A DNA stretch of 64,000 bases from Diaporthe sp. PMI_573 (lineage: Eukaryota; Ascomycota; Sordariomycetes; Diaporthales; Diaporthaceae): NCBI GenBank assembly GCA_021399435.1, contig JAJTUP010000010.1, forward strand, positions 992,001-1,056,000, given 5' to 3'. The notes under the pieces were generated by a model, which made no database searches, was not told where the DNA came from, and was given only the letters and a program-made list of their open reading frames with translations. Both the position numbers and the translations under genes were made by a program. Positions 34,874 to 49,255 of the stretch are shown one piece after another. Numbering within the stretch: the first letter of the stretch is position 1; each line of letters begins with the position of its first letter.

Positions 34874-36164
34874 AGTGGCCGCTGAGAATTATCTGAACGA
34901 GCCGCAGCCGTAAGAAAGGGGCGGGGACGAAGGGGATCGGGGGCTCGATTTGGTCGCGATTCGCATCGTCATTGCATTATCTGGTCGGGGTCGAAGAGAT
35001 GCGTTGCAAGGCCCAGGCAGTGGTCAGATTACAGGTCGAAGTGCAGGTCCGAGACGAACTCGGAAGGGCGAATGGGTGGTGACAAGTTGGTGCAGAAAGG
35101 TGGTCTGCGGTCAATTAATGCTGTTGTCCCAAGTGGCAGGCCGTCTAAAGATTGGCTGTGTCAGCGGCTGCAGGTGATCCACTGGCGGACGAGGGCGAGA
35201 CGAGAAACAATGCAAGCAATGCAGTGTAATGTACGATGATGGGGAACAGCAGCTGGCATCGGGAAGCCCATGTGGGAAAGGCACCTTACTGGCTGGGGGC
35301 GCCGTGGACGTGGGTAATGTGTAGATGGTGAGTTTATGCGCAGTGTCAGGAGTGACAAGAGGGGGTTGTGTGGACTGGCATGGGGCACGCTCTCTGACAC
35401 GTTACTGACAGCTGTGGATGTGCCCGGATTGGGAAAGAAATACAAAAGAGACACAAGAGAAGAGAAACCAAAAAAAAGTGAGTGTGGGCGAGAAGGTGAA
35501 AGTGAGAGGAGGGCGATGTCGTGAGACAAGACAGACAGAAGTAGACCCAGCATGAGGAAGGAGGAGTAGGCGGGCAGCAGCGGGGAGGGATGATGAGGGT
35601 AAGGAACCACCAACCTGGGAGAGAGAGACCTTGTACCAGTGTACCACACGTACCGAGGCCAGGTACTGTGTAGAAAGGTAGAGGTCGAGGTAGAGTGAGG
35701 TACAGAGGTACGGACGGACAAGGGACGGACAAGGGACGTACACCTGGGGCAGAGGTAGGTACCTGGGCTATGTACTCGGTGGTCTATGTACAGCGAGGCC
35801 GAGCGAGGAGTGGTGTAAATACGGCGCGGCCCAGCACAGGTAATAAGGCAGGACAGGGCAAGGCGCAGGGGGAATGGAGAGGTCACCGTCAAGAGTGGGC
35901 CAGATCCAGATCCTACTTGCTCCTAGCTTGAGAGAAAACACCCGATCGAGGTGAGTGAGATGAATTGAGGTTGACCAGATGGGAATGCGTCAGACGAGAG
36001 AGAGAGAGAGAGAGCGGGAGCCCAGATGCGAGTCGACTGGTCCTGCAGCTCTCGAACTCTGGTTCTTTGCTGTGTATTTTGTTGTGGTGCTGTGATGTTT
36101 CGAACTTTTTGGTGTTGTAATTGACGTACACGGGATTGGTCCCACCTGCTGTTGTTTGTTGTTA

Positions 36165-36215
36165 TTGTGTTGTGTTGTGTTGTGTTGTGTTGTGTTGTGT
36201 TGTGTTGTGTTGTGT
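36165..36215 (+). repeat. Pentanucleotide microsatellite (TTGTG)n
   Basis: About ten nearly perfect tandem copies of a 5-base unit, running into a TGTGTGTG tract. Confidence 0.9.
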
Positions 36216-39200
36216 GTGTGAGTGTGTGCCTAGGCGTGTTGAGAGATAGAGAGACGGAGAGGGAGCGGCCGGGGGGCGATGTCGTGACGGCGAGGGGCAG
36301 CTACTTGGAAGGAGTAGTTGGCCTCGTCGAGCCGAGTCGAGTCAAGGCGAGTAGTTGAGTTTGAGCCGAGTCCAGCTGGTCGAGTCTCATTCGAGGTTGA
36401 GGGTCTGGCTGGCTGGTCAGAAGAAGATGCAGTCTGTTTGACGAGACTGGACAGCTGGATGTGCTGGTCGTGTGTATTATTTTTTTTTCTGTTTGGAATC
36501 GATCGACTTTCCCGCGTTCCTTGGTCAATCAATGGGGACAGTGGGTGAGTGGGCGAGTAGCAGCCAGCAATGGATCCTCTCAGCTGCAGCCCATTATACG
36601 GGCTAGCCCGACTTAGAAAGTGCCCAGATACGCAGGCCATGGGCGCCAATGGATTCAAGGGTGAAGGGCCCGGAGCAGCAGGCAAGCAGGCAAGCAAGGC
36701 AAGCAACACCACATGTAGGTATAAAAGCAGTAGCAGTAATTATTATTGCGACAGGGAACCGGGGCCACAATGCGGATGCCATGCTTGCCAATACTTTTTC
36801 CAAGGTCTCCCTGGAGTCTCCCTGGCAGTCAGGCAGACTGAGAGGTTGGGGAACTACCTTCTACCTTCTACCTTTGCCTTCACCCCAATCCCCCTCCTCT
36901 TCTCCTCTCGCCCCTTCTTTTCAAATCTCACTCCTTGGTCTGTGTGTTTTCCTGTTTGTGTCCGCATCTGTACTTGAAGGAAGCGGGAGTGGAGCGGCTG
37001 TACGGGATACTATTACACACAACAGCAAAGCAAGGAGAGGCCGGGGTATGACCATGTCTCTGGATACAAGCAGTGACCTGGCCGCACCAGCAGGCAGCGG
37101 CCAACACGGAAGTACCCTACCGCGTCGAGAGACTTTGATATCACACTGCGGTACATGCAGAGATACACACTGGGTCAGGAGCACTGGCCATGGCGGGGAC
37201 CAGAAAGGGCAGCCAACGCCAACAGGTGCCAGGGCAGCCAGGGCCAGGAAGAAACCAAAGCAGGAGAGAGCGCATGTCCAGGACCCGCAGTATACAATCG
37301 TCGGATCAAGTCAACAACCTTGGAAACAGCACCATCCCCCCAGAGGGGCAGGGAGCTGCCTGCTATCCCAGATCCCCCCGGATTTGCAACTGCCATACCT
37401 TCCTCGGTGCCTGCCTTTCTGTTTCGCCTGCCTACGTGCTGCCCGCCTTTTCTGGCAGTAGAACGAGGCGAAACGGTACGGAATGGTACGACCATTTTCG
37501 ACTCAGCGTCATCACCAGAAGAAGCACTTCGCACAATCTATCCAACCACCCAAGCCGCGCCTCAGCCGTCACCACCGCCAGCCAACATCATGGCTGGTGG
37601 TTCTGGGCAACTGATCCCAGACCACATGCATCGCGCCAGCAGGCCGGTATTTCCGAGGCTAAGCAACTAACTATAGCTGGCGTCTCATATGGGATAATCT
37701 CAACCTGCGTCTGCGGGCAGGGCATCCACGAGTGACGAGACAGAGCCCAGAGCCCAGCAGTGCCCAGATGCCAACAGCCACCACTCTCGGTATCAGGAGT
37801 CGGACAGGACCCACGACTGCAAACCAAGCCAAGCACGCAAGCCACCTGATGGCTCCAACAGAGACATTCCGGTAGCCGACCTGGCCTTGCTGGCCTTGCT
37901 GGCCTCACGGCCCTCCAAAACCCGCTTCCGCCCCTCTCTGCCCTACACCGTTCCGACGAAGCCACAGCAGCCACTAACCAACCCTGCGAACTCCTGCAGA
38001 GAGTATCAAGTAATCTGTCGCTCACCATCGCGTCATTGTGTGGGCCTCGCTCACCCGCCGAGTCTCAGGAGCCGCAAGTCCGAGCGGGAGTCGTCGAGAG
38101 GCCAAAGTCCAGCAATCACGAAACGGGAGACTGACCGAGCTGACTTGCATCGAAATAACAATAGCGCCTCGCTGGCTGAGACCTATCAATTTGCAGAATC
38201 ACCGGATACTGATCAACGCCCTGCATTCGACAATCTGCAGCTAATCAATCACCTCTGCGCCGCCTCCCGCCAGGCCGGGGACGCCCTGGCTCCAGGCTCG
38301 GAAACACAGCGCCAGCCTGCCCAGCACAAAGCCGTCCAGCAAGGTCCGTCCCGGCAGCCTGACCAGTTCGTCCACCTAATCTGCAAATCGCCCGACGCAT
38401 CATGCGCTGGCAAAAGGAAGTCTACTGTACACTACGTCCCTCTGTCCCTCTGTCTATCCGTCCATCCATCCTCGCGGCGCGAAGAAGGTTTTTGACAGAC
38501 CAGCGGCACCTCAAACGTCCGCTCTCGATTGGCCCAGACAAGGTTTCGACCACCTCGACACTTGTGACCCTGGCGCAGCTTAGGGCTGGCCAGACCTGCG
38601 TGCGTCCCAAGAGAGGGCCCCTGAGTTGATCTCGCGTCACCCAGCTGTCGTCTCCCTGCTTCCTCGCCCGTCAGAAGTAGAGGAGTCGTCCTAGTGGCAG
38701 GCATGCCTCGGTCCGCACTTCTTCGGGCCTCTTTGTCTAATTAGTGCACACGTTTGCTCTCTCGGCCTGTCCAACGTTGCCGCCTTGTTGCAAGGTCGTA
38801 CGCAGCCCGCCAGGGCCTGTCTTTGCACGAGCGGCCCGCCCACTCCTCTCTCTGTGATATTCAACAAACTGAGACTTCTATCAGCAGGAGCCACTCCGCT
38901 CCTGTCATCTCGGGCATATCCCCAAGTACAGATGTTGCTTGCCAAATAGAGCAGCACGTAAGAGCTCAGGGTTGTACTGGACCGGGAGCTGGACCCGTTT
39001 ATCGGCTCGACAAACTGTAAAATCATCCCGAAGCGAAGGCTCCACGACGGTCCCTGTGCACGCATGCTAATGGCAGGGTAAACAAACTACACATCCAAGA
39101 CAAGCCTCTCAATTCCTGATACATACCTAATGCAGCAAAACGTCACATCACACTATCAAGCAGAACCAGAGCAGCCACGGTTACAGGCTCGCCTCTCGAA

Positions 39201-42200
39201 AAAAGGGAACAAGTCGTGCTCGTCACCCATCCATCTGGCATGAACACTGTCACAGCAGCCAGTATCACCCAGATCCAGTGATGACATGGGATGACAAGAA
39301 AAAGACGGGACGGACCAGAACTGCATAGCCAGTCAACATCCTCATCAGAGACACACCCGGGCCCCGTCGCCACAAACATATTAATCACGTAACCCAGTAG
39401 GGTCCGCACAACATGGGCAAGATAATAAACAACAAAGAAGGTCGCCGTACCAGGCCAGCTCTGGCCCTACCTGTCCACTGTGCACATGGCAACTATCAAA
39501 TAACGGCCAGCACATGTGTCAGGCCGTTATGACACTGTTGACAGCTTCCGTGCACTCGCGTACACACGTACCGTGGACCCCCGACGGCGCTCTCTCTCCA
39601 GTCTCCACTCTATATTTCAGCCTGATACATACGAAGGCAACAACAAGAGGCTCGCCACGATGCAACTCCCGGTGTCCAACAGCCCGTGCTCCTAAGGGCG
39701 CCTACTGCATGCGCCCCTTTCTCCAATGGCTGTCACCGTCGCATGCCTCTTCTCCGAGGTCTCGTCTGATCACTAGCCCCAGCTCAGCTCAGTCCAGCCC
39801 AGGGAGGCAGTATGGTCATCACAACCCCGGCACTCGTGGGCCCACGAATCGGTCCCGATATGTGTGTGTGTGCGCCCCGCCGCCGCCGCTGCAACGAGGC
39901 ACGAACAAAGTCGACAAACAATGGACGCCACGACACAGTGGATGGCAAGACTTCGAGAAGCACAACAGACTAGCAACTCGGGAAAGCCAGATTCTCGGTG
40001 CGTAGCCTATGGTCGGTTTCGCGCGTGTGACAAATTTGCACATCAATGAGCTTGCCTTGACCCTGTTTCCCTTTCCCGGCGGCCACACGCAGTCCCTATT
40101 TGTGTGCTCAACAGACTGTCGTCATAGGAGCACCAGGGGGAGAAGGGCCACGAAAGCGGCGGCCTGCGTGGAAAATAGCAAGCGGAAGGCTTGCAGCATA
40201 TGCCAGTAGTTGGTCAGCAGTATTCGATGCTGAATGTGCCCGCGAGCAATGCGGCCACCGCCACCACTACTACCGTGACGTCTCCGGGACGGCCGGCCAC
40301 GAAAGTCAAGTCAACAAGAAATCAGAATTGCTTTTGCCTCACACAAGCCCGAGCGCAAGCAGCAAAGCACACGAGATCCGTCCGATTTTGTGTGAGAACA
40401 ATGACCATTATCTCTGCAAGGTTTCGCCTCGTCTCGCGTCCTTTGCTGCGATCGATCTCACCTGGAAACAGCAAGGCATCTAGCCCAGCCCAGCCCGGCC
40501 CGTCCAGCCACTCCCTCACGGACGCAGATCGGCAACGCCTACTTACTGTGTACAAACTCGACATGTTATGCTTGTGCAGCCGCAGGCAGGACCCGCAGTT
40601 GGCATTGGCTCGCATGTGACGTGCAGGTACAGCATACACTGACACAGGCTGTCGTGCGAATAATTACCCGAATGTGGGAGGCCCGCTTCCACGGACCAAT
40701 TCTGAAATTACTCCATCCTTATTTTCTCTACAGCCGCGCTCGCAGAACGATCCTTGGAATCGAGAAGGGCAAGGCTAGACGAATCAAGGAGAGGAAGGTG
40801 CCCAGCGCAAGCTCCCACTTGCCCGCTCCGCCTGACAATCCGGCGGCCCACCGAGCTCCGAAGTGGGTGGGCTGCGGTCTGCCATATCTGCCGGCCTGGC
40901 TTAACACCCTAGTCTGCGAGGCAATTGTTTGCGCGACGTGATGTCTCCCCTGTCCGACTGGCAGGATAGTCATGTCTCCGATATTCTCGTTTATCGCGGG
41001 TCTGTCTCCGTACTTCTCGTTGCCGATCGATGGTGTCTTGGTCTGAGGTTGAATGAGGTTGCTGCCGCTGTGGATCTGGCTACCCCCACCGGGCGCTTTG
41101 ACATGAGGCCGGGATCGCAAAGCGGGGGATGTCTGGGATAGCTTCCTGAATCTGACAAGCTGAAGCTCCCGCTCCCAGGATAATTTCCAGAACTTCACCG
41201 GGGGGTGGAAGTACTGTGGCTGGTGAGGTTGGCGTCGACTTACGCCCATCTTCTCACATGTTCCCTCCAGCCAACCGGGCCTGGTGCCTGTTTCTTTTTG
41301 AGATATTCGTTGAGTACCCTGGATCTCGGGATCTACTGCGTGCACTCAAACAACAGCCACCGCCATGAACATTCCCGAAGCATATCGGGCAGCGTGTACA
41401 TATGAAAGCACACTGCTGCAGAAGCTTCCCAGGTCCCCTACTCAGTTGAAATGACATCCTGCAGCCTGCATGCAGCTCGGCGGCTACGGTCGTGACGCCC
41501 CACACCTGGGAAAACATCACCATGACAACGCCCATTTATGCTGGCCTATATCCCCAGCGCCAAGACTCATGGGCCTTGTTGTTGTTGTTTGATCTCCTCG
41601 AGGTTCTTCGCCATTGTGCCGCTGTGCCGCCGTTGAGCGAGGGCAGGAATGTAAGACGGAAGAGATCATCGTCTCGCGAAACGGCGATGTGAAAAGTCTG
41701 GGATCCCTCTGCGAGCAAAACCCTCCCGCCACGCCAAACGTATGAACCAGTGGCCAAAGCCCGGACAATACCTCTGTCCCGGGTCCCGCAACGGGGCGGC
41801 AACGGACCAACAAACGTTCAATTGCCTGGATGTTGCCGCACGCACGGAGAGATTACAAGCAGCAAGCCAAACCCCCAACGGAAGCTGTTGCAGGCCCTGG
41901 CGACGGTGGTAGTCTGTGCGCGAATTGAGTTTGCGAGCTCGCCGGGCTGGCCTAGCCACGGCCTGGTGGAATGTCCACCCAACAACCAGGTCGCGGCCCG
42001 TAAGCGAGCGGGAGGGACACAAAAGAAGCTTCACGAATGCGACAAACAGCCTTCCTTCATGCCCTGCTCGAAAGGGCGGTCAGTTTCAGTTTCAGCCCTT
42101 TTCCACGGGACCCTGCTCTTTCACTGGCTAATGAACCCATGTGGCGGGATATTGCCATGAGTGTCAACAACAGGAAACGGCCTATTCCGGCCACCCTTCC

Positions 42201-45200
42201 CCAACCTCCTCTTCCCATCGCGCCGCCAGCAGCTCGGTGATTGGTCAGAGTAGCGTTGGTAGTCCCGAAAGTTTGGACGCAGTGACCGCTTGCTGGGACC
42301 AAACAGACTGGTTCCTTTGAGCCTCATGGTGATCTGACATATCAAGGTGTGATGCTGTGGGGTGATAGTCCTCTGGTGCGATACTGGTATAGCCCTCCTT
42401 CCTTGCCCCCACTTCCAGGCAGCTAGGCATTCAGGTGCCAAACTTAGAACATGGAGACTACCTGCCTTTCCTTCCGTGGAGACGGATCGGGGCCAATATA
42501 TCTGGTGGGCAAAAATCGACGACCCGCCATCCTCCCGCAGAAGCCCCCGCCTCTCGCAACACTAGTCGGAGGATCCTCCCGGTAATTAGGCCCCATCTGT
42601 GATGATGCCACTTCTGCGTGGGAGATGGGCCGTCGCAGGAACAATCACGTAGGGTCGCAGCCCCACAGCTGAATAGCAGAAGCAAGCGTGCTATATTCCT
42701 GAGCTCCAAGCTTACTGCTGAGCCAACAGGCTACTGAACCAACAGGCAGGCTGGCCGGGGAAAGGACCAACCCGACCCACCCCCCAGCAGAGTTTCCGCT
42801 GGCAAAGTTGGAGCATCGTGCCGACCAGGACGTGGGACTCCGTCGAAGACGCGCGTAGCAGGATTCCAAGACGTAGCAGGCAGGGGACCAACATCAGACG
42901 GAAGGAGGAGAAAAGGGCGCGCGCGGGGGAGCTCGCTTTCCGCTCGGGCGTGCGGTCACTTACACCAGCCACAGCTGGGGGGAGTGTCAGAAACCTTCCG
43001 GCACGCCTCACCGACAAATGTTGGTTACATGTTGTTGTTGGTGATGTTTGTCACGGCCAGAGAAAAGAGAGACAGCATGAAGAAACCCTTGCTGCTCGTG
43101 TCACACAAGCCGGTGCCTATCCATCAGGTCCTCCGGTCTCAAGGGCCGGAGCTTCTTGGTCCCTCTCCCTTTCCTCCTCAGGTTCTCCTCCCGTTGTTAC
43201 ATCGCGGGGACGAAAGAGGCTCATGTCACGAGATGTCAACCGGCTGCGGCCCCGGCCACGGGCTGCGCGCGTAGGAACAGCCAGCTGTCTGACAAGCAGG
43301 GTCAGAAAAAGAAAAGAGACAAAGTCGGAGATGGCAACAATCTGGCCATTCTCCTCCCCGATCGAGCCGCATTTCCGGCGACCACAGCCGGCGCTTGCCG
43401 TCACATCTGGACAGACGCAGGCCGTGAGGCTGGTGACGGGAGGGGGCGTGTGGTTGGCCGCGGGGATGTAGGCAATTCGGCAATGGGATTGGCTGCGCAT
43501 ACACTGGCCGAACTGGGCTGGGAGACAGAGGGCCCCGGCAGGACACAAATTCGGACAGGGTGTGCCCGTTTCAATCAAGGTGCGGAGAGGAAGGCAGCGC
43601 GGGGAGGAGGCGAACCGGTCGGCGGATGACGTGAGCTGGTCCACGGTTGAATTACCACATCGGGGCCCCATGGACCGGGAGGAGGCTTGGACAGGCGGGC
43701 ATAGAGCAGGAGGGGAAGAGCATCTGAGAACTCGCTGTCTGGCTGTCCCCCCAGGTGAAGCAAGTATCAAGCCAAGCTCCGACCGAGCTGAGACGAGACA
43801 GCGGTGGTGCTTTTACTCTGACTGGCGATCAGCATCAACGAATCGCCAGCCGGGCGGCGTGGAAATAGCAGCAGCTTGTGCGCGGACGGGCCTAGCCCAG
43901 TCAGCCGGTTGGTAAGCATCACAAAGTGTGCGCGCGGGCCGGCGAGGTGAGGTCCAGGTCTAGGCCCTTTGCCCCCCCTGGGCCTCATCTTCCGAGAGCC
44001 TGCTGCCGCTGCTCTCAGGCGAGATGAGGGAAGGAAAGAGATGGAGAGATGGCAGGAGGAGATCCTGCAGCTCCCATCACACCGGGCCAGATCGGGATAC
44101 CACTTCTCATCTCGAGAAACAGAATCTCTGTCCTCTGCGTTGCGTCAGCAGCAGCAGCCGGCTGCAGGGTCCCCACAGCTGCAGTGCTGCTGCAAGAGAT
44201 GCAAGCCTAGCGGCACGGCAGGCACGGTAGGTACCGTACGGTACGTACAACAGAAAGAAGCACAGCAGAAAAAGCCCAGGTTGCAGGTTGCAGGTTGCAG
44301 GTGCATGGAACCTTGGTCCCATGAGGGTTGTGATCCTGCGCATGAAGCGAATGGATCAATTGGGGAGAGGGGAGAGAAACACAGAAGGGGGCCCACAACG
44401 CCGATATCCCGGCACCATGGCAAGCGAGGATGAAAATAGCACGCGCGTTGGTGCTGAACCAACGGTAAATAAAACTGGACCGACAACCTTTTCCTGGGAA
44501 AGTTTTGTTGGCTGCAGGTCCAAGGAACAAGATCCCAAGTCCCGCTCGAACCCCATATCTAGGAAGATTGTTGTTGTTCCTCCCCTCCTTCCTTGCGTCA
44601 TGTCGGCTAATAAGCAAAAGAAGCAGATTGGCCAGCCCGTCAGTCCGTATATGCGAGCGGAGGGTTGTTGGCTCGACTAACAGTGAAATATAGTTCCTTG
44701 TTCAGGATTGCGTGCAGTAGACCGGGATTCAGCTAATAAGCTGGTCGATCCAGTCTGCTGTTGGCTTTTTTTGTCGCTGTTGTTCGTCCGTGGTTGAGTC
44801 TGTGTCTGTGCCGTTGGGGTAATTATTTTAAATGTGACTGACTGATGGGCCATTGGCCGGCTGCAAGACGCGATGTCCCTGATCGACGCGGCTGCGTGGG
44901 AAATCCTGCTAATAAAAATCCGCGCTGTGCCCCAAAAGAGACACGCGACCAAAGCAAGGGCCACCCCGCGGGTCGCGTGTTGGCTTTGTCATGTTTGTCT
45001 GGTTCGCCTCTGGCCTGTTGGTTTTAACCTGGTTTACCTGGTGCCTGGGTCTCAATTCCTTCGCAGGGCTGTTCGGCCAATTCCATGGAACTGGGGGCCG
45101 TTTTTCTTCTTCTTTTCTTTTGCCCTTTTTGCCCTCGGAGGATTTTCGCTTTAACTTCTCAGTAGGCATATACGGCCCCCCCCCCACCCCTTAGCAGCAT

Positions 45201-46256
45201 CGGCGCCAGGAACAAGATTTTGGCGCTCGATAGTGTGCGGAATAGTCGTCATCTTGTTAATGCCGCTCTTCCCATGGTTGCTTAGCTGCACGTGGAGATT
45301 AGGCCATTATCATATTGTTGCTATTAACTATTGTTCAAATTTGCATGGTCCTGGGAGGTGCGGGATGGGGGATAGATTGGGATTGAATTGGATGGGTTGG
45401 ACGGGCTGGACGGGACGCCGGGGAGGGGGGACACGGGAGAAGATATTCCCAGCGTTGGGTGTGGCGTTGGCGCCCATTGCGACGGGACACGGAGGATGCA
45501 TGTCGAGGACACACACACACACACAGCTCGGCTTCCGTGGAGTTTCTAGAATGAATCTTTGGTTGTCAGGGGTGGTGTGTGAACATGCGGTGATTAAGAT
45601 GTTCATATAAGAAATGTGACGAGGGGGCAGTGAGACCCTTGTTGCTTCTTGTCGCGGCTGAAGTCGTTCGTGTCTCTCTGGCAAAAAAAGGAACAGAGTC
45701 TGTGCCGTACATACACAGTACAGTACAGATCAGATATGTTCTGCTGCTGCATTGTAACCAAGCCCGCATGTACACTACAGTATGTACGTAAGTGCAGCAT
45801 GCATGTGTCTTGTTTCTTGTTTCTTGTCTTGTTGTTTTTTTTAGTGTACGCGTAGAGCGCAGACCCCCGTGACGCCCACGCTTGACGCCTTCCAACCAGC
45901 GGAGAGATCAGAGATCTTGTTCCGACCGATCAAGTGTGTGTCTGTGTGTCGTGTGTGTTGCCCGCTTGCGTGTCTGTGTGTCCCCCGTTGCCCTGCACTG
46001 GACTCGATGGGAATGTGGTGCGTCTGTGTACGTGCACACACACGGTGGGATGTCGGCACCGGCAGCCGAGCAAGCTGTCTGGCTGGCTGGTGGCACCTAC
46101 CCCCTCAGCCCAGGCGAAAAAAAAGAAAGCTCTGGATTGGAAGGTGGGGCAAAGCTCGGTCGAGCTTCAAGCCTCAAACCTCGCCTCTCGTCACTGTCTC
46201 TAGGCTGACTGCAACTGCGACTGCGACTTGGAATTGCTCGAGCACAAGCGCTACAC

Positions 46257-46296
46257 TACACAGCACAGCACAGCACAGCACAGCACAGCACAGCAG
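46257..46296 (+). repeat. Pentanucleotide microsatellite (CAGCA)n
   Basis: About seven tandem copies, ending in CAGCAGCAG, roughly 650 bases upstream of the GCN20 start. Confidence 0.9.
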
Positions 46297-46939
46297 CAGA
46301 AACAACACGTTCTGGTCCATGTGCGCGATCCCACCTGGCCCAACGCCGTCCACCGCGCCATCCACCATCCACCAGACCTGTCTCGGACCATCACAGACCA
46401 CCGACCAAGTCCTTGGAAACCAGACTGCTCCTTGCTCGTAGAGGGCGGCACTTGCGATACGAGGTCCCCTCTGGCTGTCTGGATCACTCATCCTTGACTT
46501 CTGAGCCATTGTTGGACCGCTCTGCCGCTTCGTGGATTGCTCGGGAAGATCAGAACCAAGGGGGAAAAATAGCGGGACGAAACCGTTTCTCTGAGGCAGG
46601 CCAATGTGATCCGAGGATCAAGCCTTATCCCCTTTGGTCGTATCAAACCCACTTTTGCCTCGCCAACCACACCTCAACAGCGTGACCGGCCTCAGCCTCC
46701 TGCAGCTCAACATCGCCCCGTCAGTCTGTGCTGAGCTACCGTGGCTGCGTGTGTACACACACAGACGTACACATACAACACCCGCACGGTAACAGTGACA
46801 CCAGCCAGCCAGCCAGCCCGCCCTTGTCTGTGGCGGTTTCGCTTTGAGTACCGAATAGACCCTAGCCACCTCGATTTTGTCCGCATCTCGGTACTTCACT
46901 GGTCAATCTCTCTGTCGCTTCGTCTTTACCACTGCCACC

Positions 46940-49255
46940 ATGGAGTCCGAGATCAGGACTGTGCTGCCCAACATCGACCCGGTCGTCTCCGAGTACTCGG
47001 CCGGCTACCTGACCCATGCATCCACCTCCTGGGCCGGGGGTGAGGACCAGGCCGGCCCGTCCCCGCTGGCCGAGGCCGCCTCCGTCATCATAGAGCTGCT
47101 GCTCTCCGCCGCCGGCGACCCGGACCCCGCCAAGCAGGACAAGATCCGCGAGCTCGTCCAGAGATGGGTCGCCAAGTACGACGAGGCCAACGGCTCCTCC
47201 CAGCGCCAGGGCCCCACCGTCCGGAGGCTGGACCAGTCCTTCCAGGTCTCCGCCCAGAACAACATGTCCTCCACCCTCGCCGTCGCCACCGGCGCCGTCG
47301 ACCTCGAGGCCGCCAACGTCAGGAAGGTCGAGTCCAAGGTCGACCGCAAGAAGCTCGAGAAGGCGGAGCGCAAGATCGCCGCCAAGCAGCAGAAGAAGAC
47401 CTTCAAGACCGTCGAGTATGAGGCTTCGAGGCTGCTCAACCAGCCCGAGGACACCCAGTCCTACGAGGAGTTCTACATGGCTGTCAACCCCCTGCAGGCT
47501 CCAGGCAGCGGTGGCAAGTCAAAGGACATCAAGTTGGACAACATCGATGTCGCTATCGGTGGCCTGAGGATCCTCACGGAGACGACCCTCACGCTGGCAT
47601 ACGGTCGTCGCTACGGTCTGGTTGGTAACAACGGTATTGGTAAATCTACGTTGCTGCGGGCTCTGTCTCGCAGAGAAGTCCCTATCCCCACTCACATCTC
47701 CATTCTGCACGTCGAGCAAGAGGTATGTTGTGGCTAGTCCTTGAATTATTTATTTCCTTTTGAGGGGCCCATGCTGACCGTATCACAGATCAGTGGAGAT
47801 GACACCCCGGCATTACAAGCAGTGCTTGACGCCGACGTCTGGCGGAAGGTTCTCCTGAAGGATGAGGCTCAGTTCACCGAGAAGCTCGCCGAGATTGAGA
47901 GCCAAAGGGCCTCGTTGGCCGACACCTCAGCCGACGCGGCCAGGCTGGACCGGGAGCGTGAGGCCCTCGACCAGAAGCTCACCGACGTACAGGCCAAGCT
48001 CGCCGAGATGGAGTCGGACAAGGCCGAGTCCAGAGCAGCAACTATCCTCGCCGGTCTCGGTTTCTCTCCCGAACGCCAGCAGTTTGCCACCAAGACCTTC
48101 TCTGGAGGTTGGCGGATGCGTCTCGCCCTGGCGAGAGCGCTGTTCTGTGAGCCGGATCTCCTCCTGCTCGACGAACCGTCAAACATGTTGGACGTCCCCT
48201 CCATCACCTTCCTCTCCAACTACCTTCAGGGCTACCCAAGCACCGTCCTGGTCGTCTCTCACGACAGGGCGTTCCTCGACGAGGTCGCCACGGACATCAT
48301 CCACCAGCACTCGGAACGCCTCGACTACTACAGGGGCGCCAACTTCGCCTCCTTCTACGCGACCAAGGAGGAGCGCAAGAAGACGGCCAAGCGCGAGTAC
48401 GAGAAACAGATGGCGGAGCGGGCGCATCTGCAGGCGTTTATCGACAAGTTCCGGTACAACGCGGCCAAGTCCTCCGAGGCCCAGTCCCGCATCAAGAAGC
48501 TCGAGAAGATGCCGGTGCTCGAGGCCCCCGAGGCCGAGTACAGCGTGCACTTCAAGTTCCCGGACGTGGAGAAGATGTCGCCTCCCATCATCCAGATGTC
48601 CGAGGTGACCTTTGGCTACTCGCCCGACAAGATCCTGCTGCGCAACGTCGACCTGGACGTGCAGCTCGACTCGCGGATCGGCATCGTCGGGCCCAACGGT
48701 GCCGGAAAGACGACGGTGCTCAAGCTGCTCATCGGCAAGCTCAACGCCTCGTCGGGCATCATCCAGCAGAACCCGCGGCTGCGCGTCGGCTTCTTCGCGC
48801 AGCACCACGTCGACGCGCTCGACCTCACCCTCTCGGCCGTCTCCTTCATGGCCCGCGAGTACCCGGGCCGCACCGACGAGGAGTACCGGCGGCAGCTGGG
48901 CGCCTTCGGCATCACGGGCACGACGGGCCTGCAGAAGATGGAGGTGCTGTCGGGAGGTCAAAAATCCCGTGTCGCCTTCGCGTGCCTAGCCCTCACGAAC
49001 CCGCACATCCTCGTGCTCGACGAGCCGTCTAACCACCTCGACATCGAGGCCATGGACGCCCTCTCCGACGCGCTCCGGAACTTCCAGGGCGGTGTCCTCA
49101 TGGTCTCCCACGACGTCACGATGCTGCAGACCGTCTGTACCAGCCTGTGGGTCTGTGATGGCGGCACTGTTGAGAAGTTTGACGGTACCGTGCAGGACTA
49201 CAAGAAGAAGATCACGGCTCAGGCTGATGCGTCGGGCGTTGTGGCGAAGCATTAG
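46940..49255 (+). CDS. gcn20: GCN20-type ABCF ATPase
   Basis: A soluble twin-ATPase of the ABCF class, orthologous by layout to yeast GCN20. That protein works with GCN1 on ribosomes to help uncharged tRNA activate the kinase GCN2. Exons 46940-47722 and 47789-49255 (66-bp intron) give 749 residues, close to yeast GCN20 (about 750). Seen: a helical N-terminus; first Walker A GNNGIGKST at 229, signature FSGGWRMRLALARA at about 365, Walker B LLLLDEPSNMLD at 385; a charged linker (about 450-500); second Walker A GPNGAGKTT at 562, signature LSGGQKSRVAFA at 648, Walker B ILVLDEPSNHLD at 668. There are no membrane segments. The start sits in an excellent context (GCCACCATGG). CPC1, the downstream effector of the same pathway, lies about 12 kb to the right. 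Confidence 0.95.

Larger units (their letters stand above)
34874..46939. other. 12-kb region without a supportable gene
   Basis: Both strands carry many overlapping frames of 60-270 codons, but they are rich in Arg, Pro and Ser, lack family motifs and show no consistent splice structure. The region holds microsatellites (AG near 35998-36014, TTGTG near 36165-36215, GGTTGCA near 44278-44302, CA near 45511-45524, CAGCA near 46257-46296). It includes the promoters of both flanking genes. Non-coding transcripts cannot be excluded. Confidence 0.55.

Noticed and set aside
36649..37670. Plus-strand frames of 171-270 codons in the 12-kb gap
   Set aside because: Low-complexity composition, several overlapping frames, no domain or splice support.
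42818..43770. 217-codon frames on both strands
   Set aside because: Arg/Pro-rich frames overlapping on both strands, as GC-rich non-coding DNA gives.
48179..48961. 260-codon minus-strand frame
   Set aside because: Antisense shadow of gcn20.
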